This document shows, piece by piece, positions 45,312-57,741 of a stretch of DNA of 64,000 bases (its first letter is position 1; every line of letters starts with the position of its first letter). The translations under genes were made by a program, and so were the position numbers. Source of the stretch: Phlebotomus papatasi (lineage: Eukaryota; Arthropoda; Insecta; Diptera; Psychodidae); NCBI RefSeq assembly GCF_024763615.1, contig NC_077224.1:84888712-84952711 (forward strand), given 5' to 3'. The notes below the pieces were generated by a model, which saw only the letters and a list, made by a program, of their open reading frames with translations, ran no database searches and was not told the DNA's origin.

Positions 45312-48300
45312 AGCGAAATGATTTCTTATAGATATTTTTAATTTTCCTCTTAATTACATACATATTCAGCATCTCTATTCACGTCACATGCCATATATAT
45401 TTCAATATAGCATTCTTGCTTGATTTCTTGTCAATACAGAAAATCAATGACTCTCCACTCTTTACCACAAAATCACCATCAATATTAATTCCTTGACACT
45501 CTTGCTGAACACTTAGAAGATTTTCAAAAGGTTTTTTTTTATTTTAATTTGAAAAAATAAAATTTTCATCAAATATAATAAACAATAAGGCGACCAATTA
45601 GAGAAGCTAGATCTTCTTACAAGTTCTAAGATACCAGACAAATTTGATAAATTATTTCAAACTAAGAATTACGAGCTTTGAACGTCGGACGTTTCGTAGC
45701 ACTAGGTTCTTAACCCTCTATCAGGTAAGACTGCCACAAGGGTAGTATCATAAAAATCGAATTTACTGCTATTCATTTAAAACTGTTTTAATGCACTCGA
45801 AAAGTCCTCTAAATCGAAACTGAATTTGAAAAATGGTTGTTCGCCATTTACGTCAAGGTCAAAAAGGTCAAAAAATAACACTTTTTACGCGTTGACTTTT
45901 AATAATGGCGAGAGTTAGAGGGTTACCAAGGGGCATTTTATATCCAAATAATGTATGTCTCAAATGTAACTAACATATTTTAACGTAATCGTGCTATTTC
46001 AAAAAAATATAATGTATGAACATGACGGAAGTACATTATCTGAAAATTATATGTGTTGTATACCGGAAAAATTACTTAACTAAAAAATGTATAGAAAATA
46101 TCAGTTATTTTCTATTAATTTTAACAACACCTTAAAATTACGACTAAATGTTTTTAGGTCCATAAACAAGTCATAATATGATCTATTTTTGTGTGAAAAT
46201 GTGTAAGTATATGACGAAAATATCGAAAGCATATTTATCTTACATATTCTTGCTATTATGTTTACATAATTTCGTGAAATTGTATGAACATCATGTTCTG
46301 ATATATTTTAGTTACATTTGCTCCATAAAAGACACAATTTATATACAACTTGTGTTCTTTTTGTATGACGCTGCCAGATTATCAAATTCTGCTTTTGTTT
46401 ACTAAGCAGAGATTCATTTCTGAGTGAAAACTTGTGAAAAAAATTATGTTTATTGTAAATTAAAGTTTTGAAGTGCACCAGCGCGTACATTAAAGTCGAG
46501 TACACAGAAGGATCAAATTTGACACAGTAAGGACAATTGACATAAAAATATTAAATTAATACTTTAATCGTGAGAGCTAACATTTTGTTTCTTTAATTGC
46601 AGTGTAGCGAAAGTAGAAGCATTAAAACATATTCCTGATCTTCTGTCGTGAAGAGTATCCAGAGTGCAGAAAAAGTCCATAAAATGCGTAAAATTTCAGT
46701 GTTTGACATTGTTTATTGTGAAGTGATATTATTGATAAAAACAATCTGTAATGTAAATACAATGTACGAGATAATGTAAATATAATCACAAAAATATGTA
46801 AAAACATGTTTTGTTTTATTTTTCTTATTTATTCTGGTTATAATATCTTTATTTTATTTTATGGAGACAAAAAGAAAATGATGGCGTGGAAAATTATAGA
46901 AAATTGGAGACACTAAACCCAATTTAATGAAGAAATTATGCAAAAAAACATTTATGTGTGCCGATACTTACCCACAATTGTGTTTAAATTGTCCAGGTGG
47001 TCATTTTATTCGTACATGCTAATAACCTTAAAAAATTACTTAATTTCTTTTCAAGGTCAAAGGTAATAAATAACCCCTTTATCAATAAATGTTATTAATT
47101 TTTTATTTATTTTTTAATATTAGGGGGGGCGTGGTGCAATTGGCGTTCAGCTATTGCGCGGTAGAACCCTTGACTCTATTTTCACAAATTGTATGATTAC
47201 TAAATCATTACTGTATTATTAATTTTTCTAATTGACTTATTAAATCTAATCCATGGCCATATTTCTAAAACCTAGTTCAGCACTACATTTCCTGACATAC
47301 TTGGGTGCCTAGGCCTTTTTTCCTAGGTTCAAAAAACAAAAATAAAAAAAATGAGCTTAAAATTGAAATTTTGATGTGTTAGGGTCGAATGAACACCTCT
47401 TCGACAGGGAACCCCTATTGACGCTTTTGTCAAAATGTTGAAATTTATTTAATGTATCTAATAAAATGTAAGTAATATGGCGTTTTTCATTAATCTACGT
47501 TTTTCAATAAGGATAGGTGTTCAAATTTCGTGTTCCAAATGGTACAGAGTAGGGTGTCAATAGGTCCTGACACGAGTTCTTAAAGTGTCAATAGGTGTTC
47601 CTTTTACTATATATTTTATGCATTTTTTCACATTCAAATTGTTTTTTAGAAAAAAAAAACAATTATTGCAAGGCATACAGAGTCTATCAAAGTTAATATA
47701 TACCGTGAAAATCTTTTGCTCGAAATCCTTTGTCCGGTGTAATATTTAAGGTGAAAATGAGGTGTGCATAGATGGGAAAATTTTGTACGAAGCTGAGCAA
47801 ACCGGGGCAGCTTCGTAAAAACCGCTACTAAATTTTTATTTTCAGGGATTTTGTGAGGTAGGATAACGGCCTAATAAGTAAGAGATTTTTTTTAAATGCT
47901 GGTATAAGTAATTCAACTTGTTTGGCATTTAGTAAAGATCTTGAATCTTGGACATCATTTTCCGTACGAATCTAATCAAAATTCCCCTATATATCTCTTT
48001 ATTCGGAATTCTGCATTGTAGTAAATTTTAAATTTCCACTCCACTATCAATTAAGGCAATTAAAGATATAATAATTTTTAGGACCACGCTCCCCCTTAAA
48101 ATGCTGTTCCTTTAATGCAATTTGAAAATTTTGAATTCCAGATAAATTTAAATTACTTAAGGGTATTCAAACCTGAAATCTTTTCTATTTTTTTTTAAAC
48201 AGCAAGGTTTTGTTACTTGGGTATGGTTATGTAAAGTTTAACACTTTTCTTTTTTTTAGTGTTTCATAGAAGGGTAGTGTGGTACTTCTGTGATAAGGAA

Positions 48301-48430
48301 AGCCACATTTATAAATTTAACAGCAGGTTGAACCATACGAACTCTGTTTATTAAATCGTCGGTTGTATCAACAACTGTGTCATTACACTTCAGTAAACAA
48401 GACCTATGTAAATTCATAGATACTATAGGG
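45312..48430. other. AT-rich intergenic DNA
   Basis: Featureless except for a GGGGGGGCGTGGTGCAATTG patch at 47125-47144 that weakly resembles a SINE head. No supported gene. Confidence 0.45.
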
Positions 48431-48489
48431 GTCTTTGCCTACTGAAGAAATAGTCGATATAAGTCCAAGTGTACCAACCCAAAATCATT

Positions 48490-48650
48490 GCAGTATACAG
48501 TATCATCTACAATTTGCAATTTTTGCAAAAAATGTCACCGATGGGGGCACGACAAAAACAACTGCAGGAAAAAGTTGTGATGGGAAAATTTGCGTAAAGT
48601 GTGTGAGAGGAGATAAGATGTTGCAGATATTGTAAAAAGCTCCATCCAAT
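48490..48650 (+). pseudogene. Zinc-knuckle fragment of a jockey-type ORF1/gag, frameshifted
   Basis: Frame from 48515 reads CNFCKKCHRWGHDKNNCRKK, a CX2CX4HX4C zinc knuckle, then stops. About 30 nt on, in another frame, KICVKC continues with RGDKMLQ, resembling the second knuckle seen in jockey-type ORF1 proteins (CVKC followed by GGDH). This looks like a decayed nucleic-acid-binding ORF1 fragment with one frameshift. No neighbouring EN or RT is recognisable. An LTR-element gag is the alternative. Confidence 0.5.
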
Positions 48651-49577
48651 GTAGGTTACTCTGGGTTGTTTCAAGAAATTATTATATTGCACATAAGCAA
48701 CAAATTGAATGGAATATTTAATGTGGAGTGCACAATAAATTGCATACAGTGTACCACTGATATATAAAAAAGGCGATAGCGAGTGTCTTTATTTTTTTTT
48801 CGTACGTTTTGTACATAATTCTATATTTATTGCAATTTTCACATTTTACCCATCTCTGGGGCCATGAACATCTCTTGATCACCACCGCATTTGAGGCAGA
48901 TATCAAAAAGATATTGCTGGCAAAATGAATGGGAAATGAGATTTTCTTTGCACAAGTTGGAATTTGAACGGTGGACTTTTCACTTCCTTGCGGAACTTGT
49001 TTCCGTTCGAAAAGCCACTTTGGCATCAATTGAGCCCAGATATGAGCCAACAATTTTATCAAATTGGATGAAAATGTTTCGCTTAATGAACTGCGACTTC
49101 AATTGATGCCCTATGAGTTTTATTGTACATTTTAAAAGACACTAAACAGAAAAATTTATAATTATGAATTTAATTAATCACATTTTGTGCTATTTTTCAC
49201 CTTCTTCTTCAATGATTAAAGAAAATGAACAATTAAGATATATACTTCGACCGAAATGGTTTTTCATTCGGCAATTGGTAGAACATCATAGCGATTCTTT
49301 TATCTTATGCACTGGTAAAAATAAAAGGATCAAATTGATCCAAATTTGATCCTTTTCCAAAGGATGGATCAAATTTCGATCTTTGAATATTTTATAATTT
49401 CGTCGGTTGGATTAGCAAGTGCAGTTAATATGAAAAAGTACAATATTCTGAACTAGATACTCTTGTTTGCTGGCAAGGGCGTAACGAAGAAATAGCAGAG
49501 GGTGTTGCTTGGCCTCCCTCCTACACTACGAAAAAATACTGTAGAGCTAAAATAACTCTATCGCTGAGTTGGATTAA

Positions 49578-49723
49578 TGCTCAATGCACAATAACGTTTG
49601 TTTGGTAAACATGTTTTTGACATTTCAATGAGAGTGAGTGAGATCTAGATCTAGTCATCTCGCTCACTCCTATAGAAAATCTTGAAAACATGTTTACAAA
49701 CAAAAGTTATTGTGCGTTGGGCA
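49578..49723. mobile_element. 146-bp foldback MITE, copy 2 (PIF/Harbinger-like)
   Basis: Same length and arms as the copy at 468-613 (TGCTCAATGCACAATAAC...GTTATTGTGCGTTGGGCA). Flanked by TAA on both sides. It lies inside a larger region with CTACACT termini. Confidence 0.85.
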
Positions 49724-49943
49724 TAACTCGAAGAATATCGAAACTCTTTTTCGTTGTAAATTTTAGTAAATAGAGTTAAAACAACTCTTCGTGCGAGTTG
49801 AATTCATTCGTCGGATATCGATGTAATTATTATTCTTTTTCGGTGTAAAATTTCATCTCGACTCAGTGTTTTCGTTTTAAGAATATACTTCAGTCTAGAA
49901 GATTTTCGTGTTACAAAGGAACATCAATTAGAAATATGCCTAA

Positions 49944-50336
49944 CGGCGTTATCACACTTGCACATTAAAATTTTAATGTGATTCACATTAATAGTCGCTT
50001 GTGAGCGTCCAAATATGTTATTTGTGTCTTTGAGTCACTTAATATTTGGGGATTTTCTATTTATTGATAAAGAAGTGGACTTGGCCTGCAAAAATAAGTT
50101 TAAATTCACCTAAAGCATAAATATTTTTCACATTAAAAAATTAAAGAGAAAGTCGCATTAATGCTATAAATCAATTTATATCAAATTTTGCTGGCCAAGT
50201 CTACTTTTTTATCAACAAATAGATCAAAATTTGAATATAAAATAATTCAAACACACAAATTACACATTTAACCTCTCACCAGCGATAATTAATGTGAATC
50301 ATATTAAAATTTTAATATGCAAGTGTGATAACACAG
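49944..50336. mobile_element. 393-bp foldback MITE (TWA duplication)
   Basis: GTTATCACACTTGCACATTA with AAATTTTAATGTGATTCAC at the left and the inverted copy ending GCAAGTGTGATAAC at the right. TAA on both sides (49941-49943, 50337-50339). Inner arms also pair (AAGTGGACTTGGCC/GGCCAAGTCTACTT). Confidence 0.8.
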
Positions 50337-51110
50337 TAAGAGTGTTTCATGAAGACATGTACGTGCATCATAAGTGACATTTCGTTCTAAACATAGGGAA
50401 CTTGAGGTGAAAAAAATATTAATAAAAAAATGATAAAATAAAAAAATAAAATTGCAAAATCTATCCGTTTTGGGATTTGAAAGCTATTTTAACTCTAAAA
50501 AAGAATTTTTAACTCTTGAAACGAGTTATTTTAACTCTTAAAATGAGTTATTTTCAGCCTTAAAAAAAGTTATTTACACTCTTTTGTCATGTAAATTTTA
50601 GGACAAGAAAGTTAGAACAACTTTTCCGAATATTACAGCTAAATAGAAGTAAAATCAACTCTAAAAGTTAAATCGAAAATCACAAGGAAAAAGAGTTAAT
50701 TCAACATCGATTTGATTAAGTTTTACTTGATTATTTTTCTGAGTGTAGACGATAATTCAATAAATAAGAAACATAAATTTAAATATAATTGAAGAACACT
50801 AGATTTAGTTCCTTTAAATGCCTTAAAGGCATTTTCACCTGAAAAAAAAGCGTTTTTACTAGCTTAAAATCATTTTTGTTGAATCTTATGAGTTTTCCAA
50901 AAAAAACCTTATGAAATCAAAAAAGCAAATTTGTGATAACTTTTCACAGACACGCTTTACAAAATATTATATTTAATAAACTTTAAATGGAATTTTTTGA
51001 AGATATTTGATGAAGCTCTTGATCAACTTTTCTTGAAGACAATGTCATCTTAAAAAATTTCAAGCTTTAGGGAACCTTTGAAGCTTTCTACATCTTCCAA
51101 AAGTTTCACT

Positions 51111-51354
51111 TTTTAGCTCAGTATAATTTCATGAAATCAAAATTTGCGTCCTTTTCTTTCTCAAAAGATTTGGAGTAAGTCTATTCCACTCTTTCGCTCT
51201 CAAAATTGGATTGAACTAAATTTATTTTGGTGTGATATTTAATAGAAGAAGAAGAGTGCGAAAAAGTAGGATAGACGTATACAAATCTTTTAAGAAAGGG
51301 ATATGAATTTTTACTTTATAAATTTTTTTTGATCTAAAAGTTATGCCGGAGCCA
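51111..51354. mobile_element. TGGCTCCGGCACACC MITE copy
   Basis: The right end GATCTAAAAGTTATGCCGGA and GCCA is clear; the left end is decayed. Inner TAATTTCATGAAATCAAAAT and GAAGAAGAAGAGTGCGAAAA. Confidence 0.65.
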
Positions 51355-51730
51355 TAACGATTGAATTTTTTTTTGATAAATTTATTAAAGAGACAATTCA
51401 AGAAAGCTTTTAAGACACTAAAGAACATTTTCGGGATTTTCTATTAAATTTATGATCCATTCTCTGACATTTTCTTGAAAAAATATGTTTTCTTCATGTA
51501 TTTACAGAGATTTTAGCTTACGAATTCCATCAGCCACATCAGGATTAAGATTTAAATTATATTTTTAAACACATAGGAATAATTTTTATCGAAAAATCCC
51601 GGTTTTTAATTAATATTTCAGCCAATTGTCACTAAAAAAGTCCATATTAGAACGTTTTAGACAATTTTTGTAAAATTTTCTTGCTTCACAAAAAATTCGA
51701 AATTATAAAAATCGTTGTGGAAATAGATTA

Positions 51731-51925
51731 GGGGAAACTGGGGCACCACCAAACACGGGGTACCATCAAACACTAATTTTTATTTCTAAACTACTTGGAC
51801 TATTTCGACCATTTCTTCAGTGTACAAGCATCCCTATAATGCCTATGAATTTATACAGGTTTTGTCCTCTGAAATCTAATATCCGATTAAAAAATCGCAG
51901 TGTTTGGTTCTACCCCAGTTTCCCC
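51731..51925. mobile_element. GGGGAAACTGGGGCACCACC MITE, copy 2
   Basis: GGGGAAACTGGGGCACCACC left, GGTTCTACCCCAGTTTCCCC right, TA flanks. 195 bp. Better preserved TIRs than the 28.2-kb copy. Confidence 0.75.
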
Positions 51926-52208
51926 TAAAGGTAATTTTTGATAAGAAAACTTGTAGAACGCTTCAAAAAGAAAGTTTCAAAGTTTGTCAACTTCTCGAAA
52001 CCACCCTCAGTTGACATTTAAAATAAATAAAGAAAATTACATTTAAAATAAATGTCCTTTTTATGATCTTTCTCATTTTTGTGAAATTCATGCGTTTTTA
52101 AACGTCATAGAACTTCCAACGGGTTTTTAGGTACGTTCTCTCTGATATCTTCGAATCAATACAGAAAAAACCTCAAACGGAAAGAGCTCTCAAATCGGGA
52201 AAGTTTAT

Positions 52209-52456
52209 GCCTTATCGGTAAAATTTTATGAAATCAAAATACATGTCCCTGTCTTTCTCTCATAACGTTTGCTTAAGCTAACTCACTCCTTCGGACTCAA
52301 AACTGGATTGAACTAAATTTATTTTGGTATGATGTTCAATAGAAGAAGAAGAGTACGAAAGAGTAGGATAGACATAATGCAGAACCTTTGAGAAAGAAAA
52401 GGATATGAATTTTGACTTCATGAAATTTTCCTGATCTAAAAGGTGTGCCGGAACCA
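52209..52456. mobile_element. TGGCTCCGGCACACC MITE copy
   Basis: Flanked by TTA on both sides (52206-52208, 52457-52459). Right end AAAAGGTGTGCCGGAACCA; the left end is degraded to TGCCTTATCGG. Inner GAAGAAGAAGAGTACGAAAG. Confidence 0.7.
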
Positions 52457-52459
52457 TTA

Positions 52460-54490
52460 AAACTGAACGAGCTGAGATTTAAAATATCATTTAGTCCTAT
52501 CAATGCATCATCATTTTACTAAAATCCTTTGTAATCATTTTACAAAAAAAAAATAATTTAAATATTTGACTTTCGGTTCACCTTCTTAGATGATATGTCT
52601 CTAAAAGATTTCAAAAATTGACAGTAAAAAATTGAAATATTCAAAAAAAAATTGAAAAGTAACGTTTTTCGTAATCGTTAAAGGGTAAATTTCGTCACCT
52701 TTCACTCTGGACTTTATTTATCGCAGCACGTGGACAGTGGACATGTATCAATTGCAAAACGGCAAAAATAGAAATTAATAACCAAAATGGAATGAAAAGT
52801 CAATCTAAAATGAACATTAATTGTAGAAGGAGATTCAGAGAAAGAGAGAGAGAGTGCGTGAAGATTAAGTGAATGTTTATTTCTCTATTTATGTTTTATG
52901 TGGTGGAAACAGCACAATATTATGCATAAATATTAGTTTGACCGTGACCTACTTCTGCGGGGAAAAAATTGAGACATTTCAATTGTTGGCCAAGACTATT
53001 CCATCAACATCTCACACTTTTCTTCTCAACTTCCTCCCAAACATGGGAAGAAATCTCAGCATGAGATACTCAAAATTGATTTTATATTTTTTTTTTCCCA
53101 ATGAATCACATCATTTCACTTTGCCATTTGAATTTTTATGGGAAGAAGAAAAGTAAAACAATTTGGGAATTTTGCGATCTATTGTGCAAGAGAAAAATAA
53201 AAAAAAAACAATTTCTCCATAACTCAAGGAAAATCCAACTATGAGGAATTCCTTAGCGTCTCAATGCAAATTGACTTTGAAAATGATTTATGGTGAATTC
53301 TGCAATTTGCTTGACAAAGAAAATATATACATTGTAAGTTAGATGTCTTCTGCAATTCACACGATTTCCAGCAATTTCTTATGCTTGTTTATTTTGATTA
53401 TTTTACTTCATGTATGCAGCATACTGATTAAATGTTGCATTTATTCGAGACACGTGAGAAGGGAAATTCATTTGTTGTTCTCAGCATGAAAAACTCAAAA
53501 TTGGATTTTTTGTCAAAAATATTCTAGGCAGTATTTTTTTGATGGTGAAGATGCAACCCAAGTAGCATTTCCTGACTAGAGATACGACATTTGGTCATGA
53601 ATGTCATGAAAACGTCGTGCGGACCTCTTTGTTGCTACGTCAGTAGAATGACTAAAATTATACTTTTTAGATACTAATTAAAATGGATGCTAGTTTTATG
53701 TCGAAAAATTGACGTCACAGTGAACATTATATGATGTGCTTCACAACCATAACAATGACAGATAAAAATAGCGATTAAATTTTATTTTAAGTATTCTTTA
53801 CACTTTTTTAACACTTTAAAACCCGAGCCAAAAAATCACGTGAAATACCAAACTGGCATAAAATGCCAGTGCAGATATTTTCAACAAAAAAAGCATTTTT
53901 ACAATAGTTTTTCGTTCCGTAAGGCTTCTACGGCAGTTCTAGGACTCATAAATTCATTTTCCAATAAATAATTTTCCATTTTCTTGTAATTTTTATATAA
54001 ATTTTATGAGATTGACAAAAAATTCCAAAGTGAATTTTTGCATATTCTCGTAGCAATATGCCTATTTCCATTGAATTTTATTTTTCCTAGCAATTTGGCA
54101 AGCATTTTAAGACCAATATCAATATATTTTCCTGTAAAATTTTCAATGGTTTGCGTTTTTTTTTTTTTTAAGAAAATTGTGTGTGAAATTCCAACAGGAA
54201 TTCGAAAAAGAAAAATAAGGCGTAAAGTGAATTTTCACCTTATTTTTCTCTACAGTACCACTTTACAACAATTCTAGGTTTTATATTATTTAATTTTTAA
54301 TTACTATTTTAACATTTTCACTAATATTTACAATTTTTTCGAATCGTGGCAAATCTCAAAAAATGTGCACATTTTTCAGGTTATTCAAATGTCTTCGGGA
54401 GTGTTGTGTGGAACCTTGAAAACTAGTTTATCATCTTAGTTTTCTTTAAATCACTAAAATATTGAAAAATTAATAAAGATATGGACATTG
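52460..54490. other. AT-rich intergenic DNA
   Basis: GA-rich patch at 52840-52860. No supported gene or bounded repeat. Confidence 0.5.
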
Positions 54491-54493
54491 CTT

Positions 54494-55265
54494 TGGGTAG
54501 TATTCCGGCCACTTTGAGTGAAATAGCGGCCACCTTTTTTCTGATCACCTTTTGTGACGCAACGGATAGAAAATTTTAAAAGTTCAAACGGAACGAGTTT
54601 AATATTTAGTTTAATACGTTTATATGACCCAAAAGCCCAGAGATCTTCCGCGTAATTTGTCCTGAAGATCTGAAGAGTGGCACCTCAAATTTACGCGCAG
54701 ATTCCCGTAGTAATTTGCCCTTCCTGAACTCTTCCAAGGCCTTTTCCACATCATCTTTTTCATAGAAGCGATGGTTTTTTTCTCTGGACATTGTAGAACT
54801 CAGAAATTGAAAAAAAAACACATAATGAATAAGAAATTTTGGAACGCAAAAGATGTTGCCGGAATAAGCAACACTACCTCACCGGAGAAACGCTCACAAA
54901 GTATATACTTTATTACGCGAAATACAGGATCCAGCTGGGAAATTTCATCCGAAATTTGAAGATTGATTCACTATTAACATAAACAGAAACAATCTTTAAT
55001 GAAAACTAATCAATTTTCATGAAAAACACAGAAAGAAAACCTTCTGTACTTCACCACAAATCGTAAGACTGCTAGAAACACAATCGATTTGTCAATTCAA
55101 ATTGTACCTAAAATTTAACAGTCTTTGTGTTAATACATCCTAAAATAAAATAAATATTTAAAAGCAAAATGTATTCATTGAGTATTCGAAGATTACATAC
55201 ATAATTTTAATTAATTTATTTCCATGGCCGAAATTACACTCAAAGTGGCCGAAATTTGGCACACT
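54494..55265 (-). mobile_element. Internally deleted pogo-like DNA transposon
   Basis: Terminal inverted repeats share GGCCACTTTGAGTG (left 54508-54521, right 55236-55249 reversed), with outer similarity GGG-AGT-T-CC. Inside, on the minus strand, is a short frame with a pipsqueak-type helix-turn-helix. The ~770-bp size is too small for an intact transposase, so this is a non-autonomous derivative. A CACTGAG MITE sits 50 bp downstream. Confidence 0.65.
54606..54791 (-). pseudogene. Transposase N-terminal HTH_psq remnant
   Basis: From the Met at 54791, MSREKNHRFYEKDDVEKALE continues with EFRKGKLLRESARKFEVP. This matches the pattern of the pipsqueak/pogo DNA-binding helix-turn-helix, in which a KAL-x(n)-G-x(n)-AARKFGVP-type sequence contacts the TIR. 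The frame stops after about 60 residues, with no DDE catalytic region. It lies between matching TIRs, which supports a transposon origin rather than a host psq-domain gene. Confidence 0.6.
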
Positions 55266-55316
55266 TCCCAGCAGTATGTTTTATGTGTACGAAATCGGTC
55301 AATTACTTCACATCAA

Positions 55317-55574
55317 CACTGAGTGAGAGAAATCCGAAAAAGTCAAAATAACATGCCAGAAATGTTAATTTTACCCTGCAGTATTGATCTGAAATCGATG
55401 TAAATATTACCCTTTTTAGGTGTATTATGGGTTAAAGTTACCCTTTTTTTCATGTTGATTTTGCCCTCAAAAGGTGTAAAATTAACATTAAAAAATGTTG
55501 ATATATTTTTACATCCGAAAAGTGTTAAAGTTATGACGAAAAAAAGTTAATCGTAACCTCTTTTTTTCTCAGTG
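55317..55574. mobile_element. CACTGAG MITE, copy 4
   Basis: CACTGAGTGAGAGAAATCCG to TTTTTTTCTCAGTG. A four-base GTGA-type duplication near the left end distinguishes it. 258 bp. Confidence 0.8.
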
Positions 55575-57550
55575 TATGGGTTTTTAAAACGAAATTTAGT
55601 TCGTGGTTTTCCCAGAAATGTTTCCTTGATATTTCTCATAAGCAATATTAATATTGGTATTGCTTACAGGAAATGTTCAAAAGATTCAAAAATTAGTAAT
55701 TTTCCTTTTTTTACATTTTTACATATTTTTTACATGTAAAATGTAAAAAATATTTTTTACTATGTAAAGGCACAACCCTGCTTGTCATAACTTTCAAGGG
55801 CAGTAGATGTGACCAAATCATTACGTCAGACTTAATAAAATTTTCCTTTTGAAGACTAGGTTTTGCTACTTGGGAAATCTTCAATTTTCTTTTTTTTTTT
55901 TAATTTATTTATTTAAAAATAAGTCTATTGATTTACATTAAAAGTACAAGATTTGTGTTCGGTAGTAGTACCTTTCAAACAATAAAAAGAAAACAAAATG
56001 AGGAAATAGTTAAAGTTACATCTGATATTAGTAAGATTAAGATTTACAGGTGAAGAAAAAAGATAAAAACTTCTTGTAGGATCTTCAATTTTCATCTCTC
56101 TCCGAATTAAGACTGGTTAATAAAAAGTCTACCAATCTATAATTTGCTGATTAAATGATGTCCTTAAATATGAAATCCACTTAGGAGCCTTTGGAGTCCA
56201 TTTTCAGTCAAATCCACGAATAAGGCTGTTAATCCAAGGAATTGTTGTGGTCACTTACTGGTCAAAATGAATTTTTTTAACTTCACGCCACAGAATTTTG
56301 ACCTCTACTCGATCATTTCTCCCAATTTGAATGCCAACATCAATTTTTTCCGGCAAATTGAAGAGAAAGAGGCTCGTCGTCTCCGCGATGAAATCTCCCA
56401 AGCCGTGAGATTTTATTTACCGGCATGAGCAATTTCAGAATAACTTTTCCTTCTCATCTCTATATGCTATTTAGTACATAGCTAAATAAATTTCTTAAAT
56501 CATTTCATTTCATTTTATTGCCTTTCTGTGGCGCTCGGATTCTCGGGCATTGGCTGATGTCTGGGCGAAATCTGCTGAGAGCCAAACAGAAATCTGTACC
56601 AGAAAGAAGAAGCACTTTCCCGTCGCAGAAAAATACAATCAGTTTTTTTTTCTTTTTATTTTAATTTTATTTTTACTTCACAGCCACTCTTTTATGTCTC
56701 TCTCTTTTTCCTTTTCTTAATTGAGCTGAATGATGGAGGAACGCGAAAACATGCATTTGTAAATATATGTTAGTAGAAAAGTTTCAATTTCCCTTGCTAT
56801 GACTTTTTATCTGCATTTTTCTGTACCCATCCAACACTCTCTTCGTCAGTTGATATCTTCTACCGCAAGAGATTCATATGATATGATTTTTAACTGTGAT
56901 TCTTTCTAAGTCACAGCTATTGCATTGCTGCGGTTCGATCAACCCTTTCTGATTGACTTCACATTCACAGTAGAGGACAGAGGACCCATGCTTGCTACTG
57001 AAAATGATCAACAACCAACTCAACAACCTAAATCGGATCCGGCTCATCATGCAGCGGTATGTGTAGGAAGTTTCGGGATTATGCATATTTGCGCGACCGA
57101 GAAAAACCGCGTATACGTAATCCCGAGACACCCCGTAGTATAGTGTAACTGTCAAAGGAAACAATTTATCGTCTATAATTCGAATTAGGAAAGAAAGTGT
57201 AGAAAAATTTTATCAAAATCGACTCGATGTCCAACTTTTCGTGTGAAATCTCTAGTTAAATCGTTGCATGATTCCGGGAAAAAGTGACAAAATGTGTTAC
57301 TGTTTGATGTTCACAAGAAGAAGAAGAAGAAAAGTGGAAAGAATAGAATAGCCAAATGTAAATTAGATTTGAGAAAGAGGTTTTCTTATCACTTTCGCTA
57401 TCGAACCGTAGAAAATACAATCGAAATTTTTCTAAGGGTTTTCTTATCAATTTTTCTGGCAAATCGACGCGACGGTGAAATTGAAGAATCACACCACTCA
57501 TAAGCTTAGACAGGCTTATCACCGGCTCTTTTTCTGAAATTTGTAATAGC
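55575..57550. other. Intergenic DNA downstream of fu
   Basis: Contains a relic of the TGGCTCCGGCACACC MITE interior at 57295-57370 (GAAGAAGAAG, GAAAGAATAGAATAG) and a GC-richer patch at 56900-57140 with only short antiparallel frames. No supported gene. Confidence 0.45.
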
Positions 57551-57580
57551 GGGGCAAAAGTGGGATGATGAGAGCAAATT

Positions 57581-57586
57581 TTTATT
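57581..57586 (-). terminator. polyadenylation signal of fu
   Basis: AATAAA on the minus strand, about 87 nt downstream of the fu stop codon, which gives a short 3' UTR. It is the first canonical signal after the stop. Confidence 0.6.
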
Positions 57587-57672
57587 AAATTGAAAGTTAC
57601 AAGAGAAATCACAAACATACCAAAGGCAATGTTCAATTTGTAAGGAAATTTCAATAGATCGTCACATTGCAA

Positions 57673-57741
57673 TTAAGCGTCATCTTCAACTGGTATGTAG
57701 AAGGAGAGATTTCTGAACTCCATCAAAACCGACTCGGCTTC
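57673..57741 (-). CDS. fu: fu terminal exon
   Basis: 69 nt: acceptor TTCTCAAG|GAAGCC, then 22 codons (EAESVLMEFRNLSFYIPVED, then DA) and stop TAA at 57675-57673. It fits the preceding phase 0 donor. Confidence 0.82.
   Translation of the reverse strand, partial: EAESVLMEFRNLSFYIPVEDDA

Larger units (their letters stand above)
49528..50749. mobile_element. Larger repeat with CTACACT ends and GAGTTATTTTAACTC blocks
   Basis: Left CTACACTACGAAAAAATA, right TATTTTTCTGAGTGTAG reversed gives CTACACTCAGAAAAATA. Internal GAGTTATTTTAACTCTTAAA repeats. Two TWA MITEs (49578-49723, 49944-50336) are nested inside. A related right end is at 17740-17790. Confidence 0.5.

Noticed and set aside
57256..57672. 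138-codon minus-strand frame starting just after the fu stop
   Set aside because: It is the fu 3' UTR and downstream DNA. It crosses the poly(A) signal and a MITE relic and has no recognisable domain.
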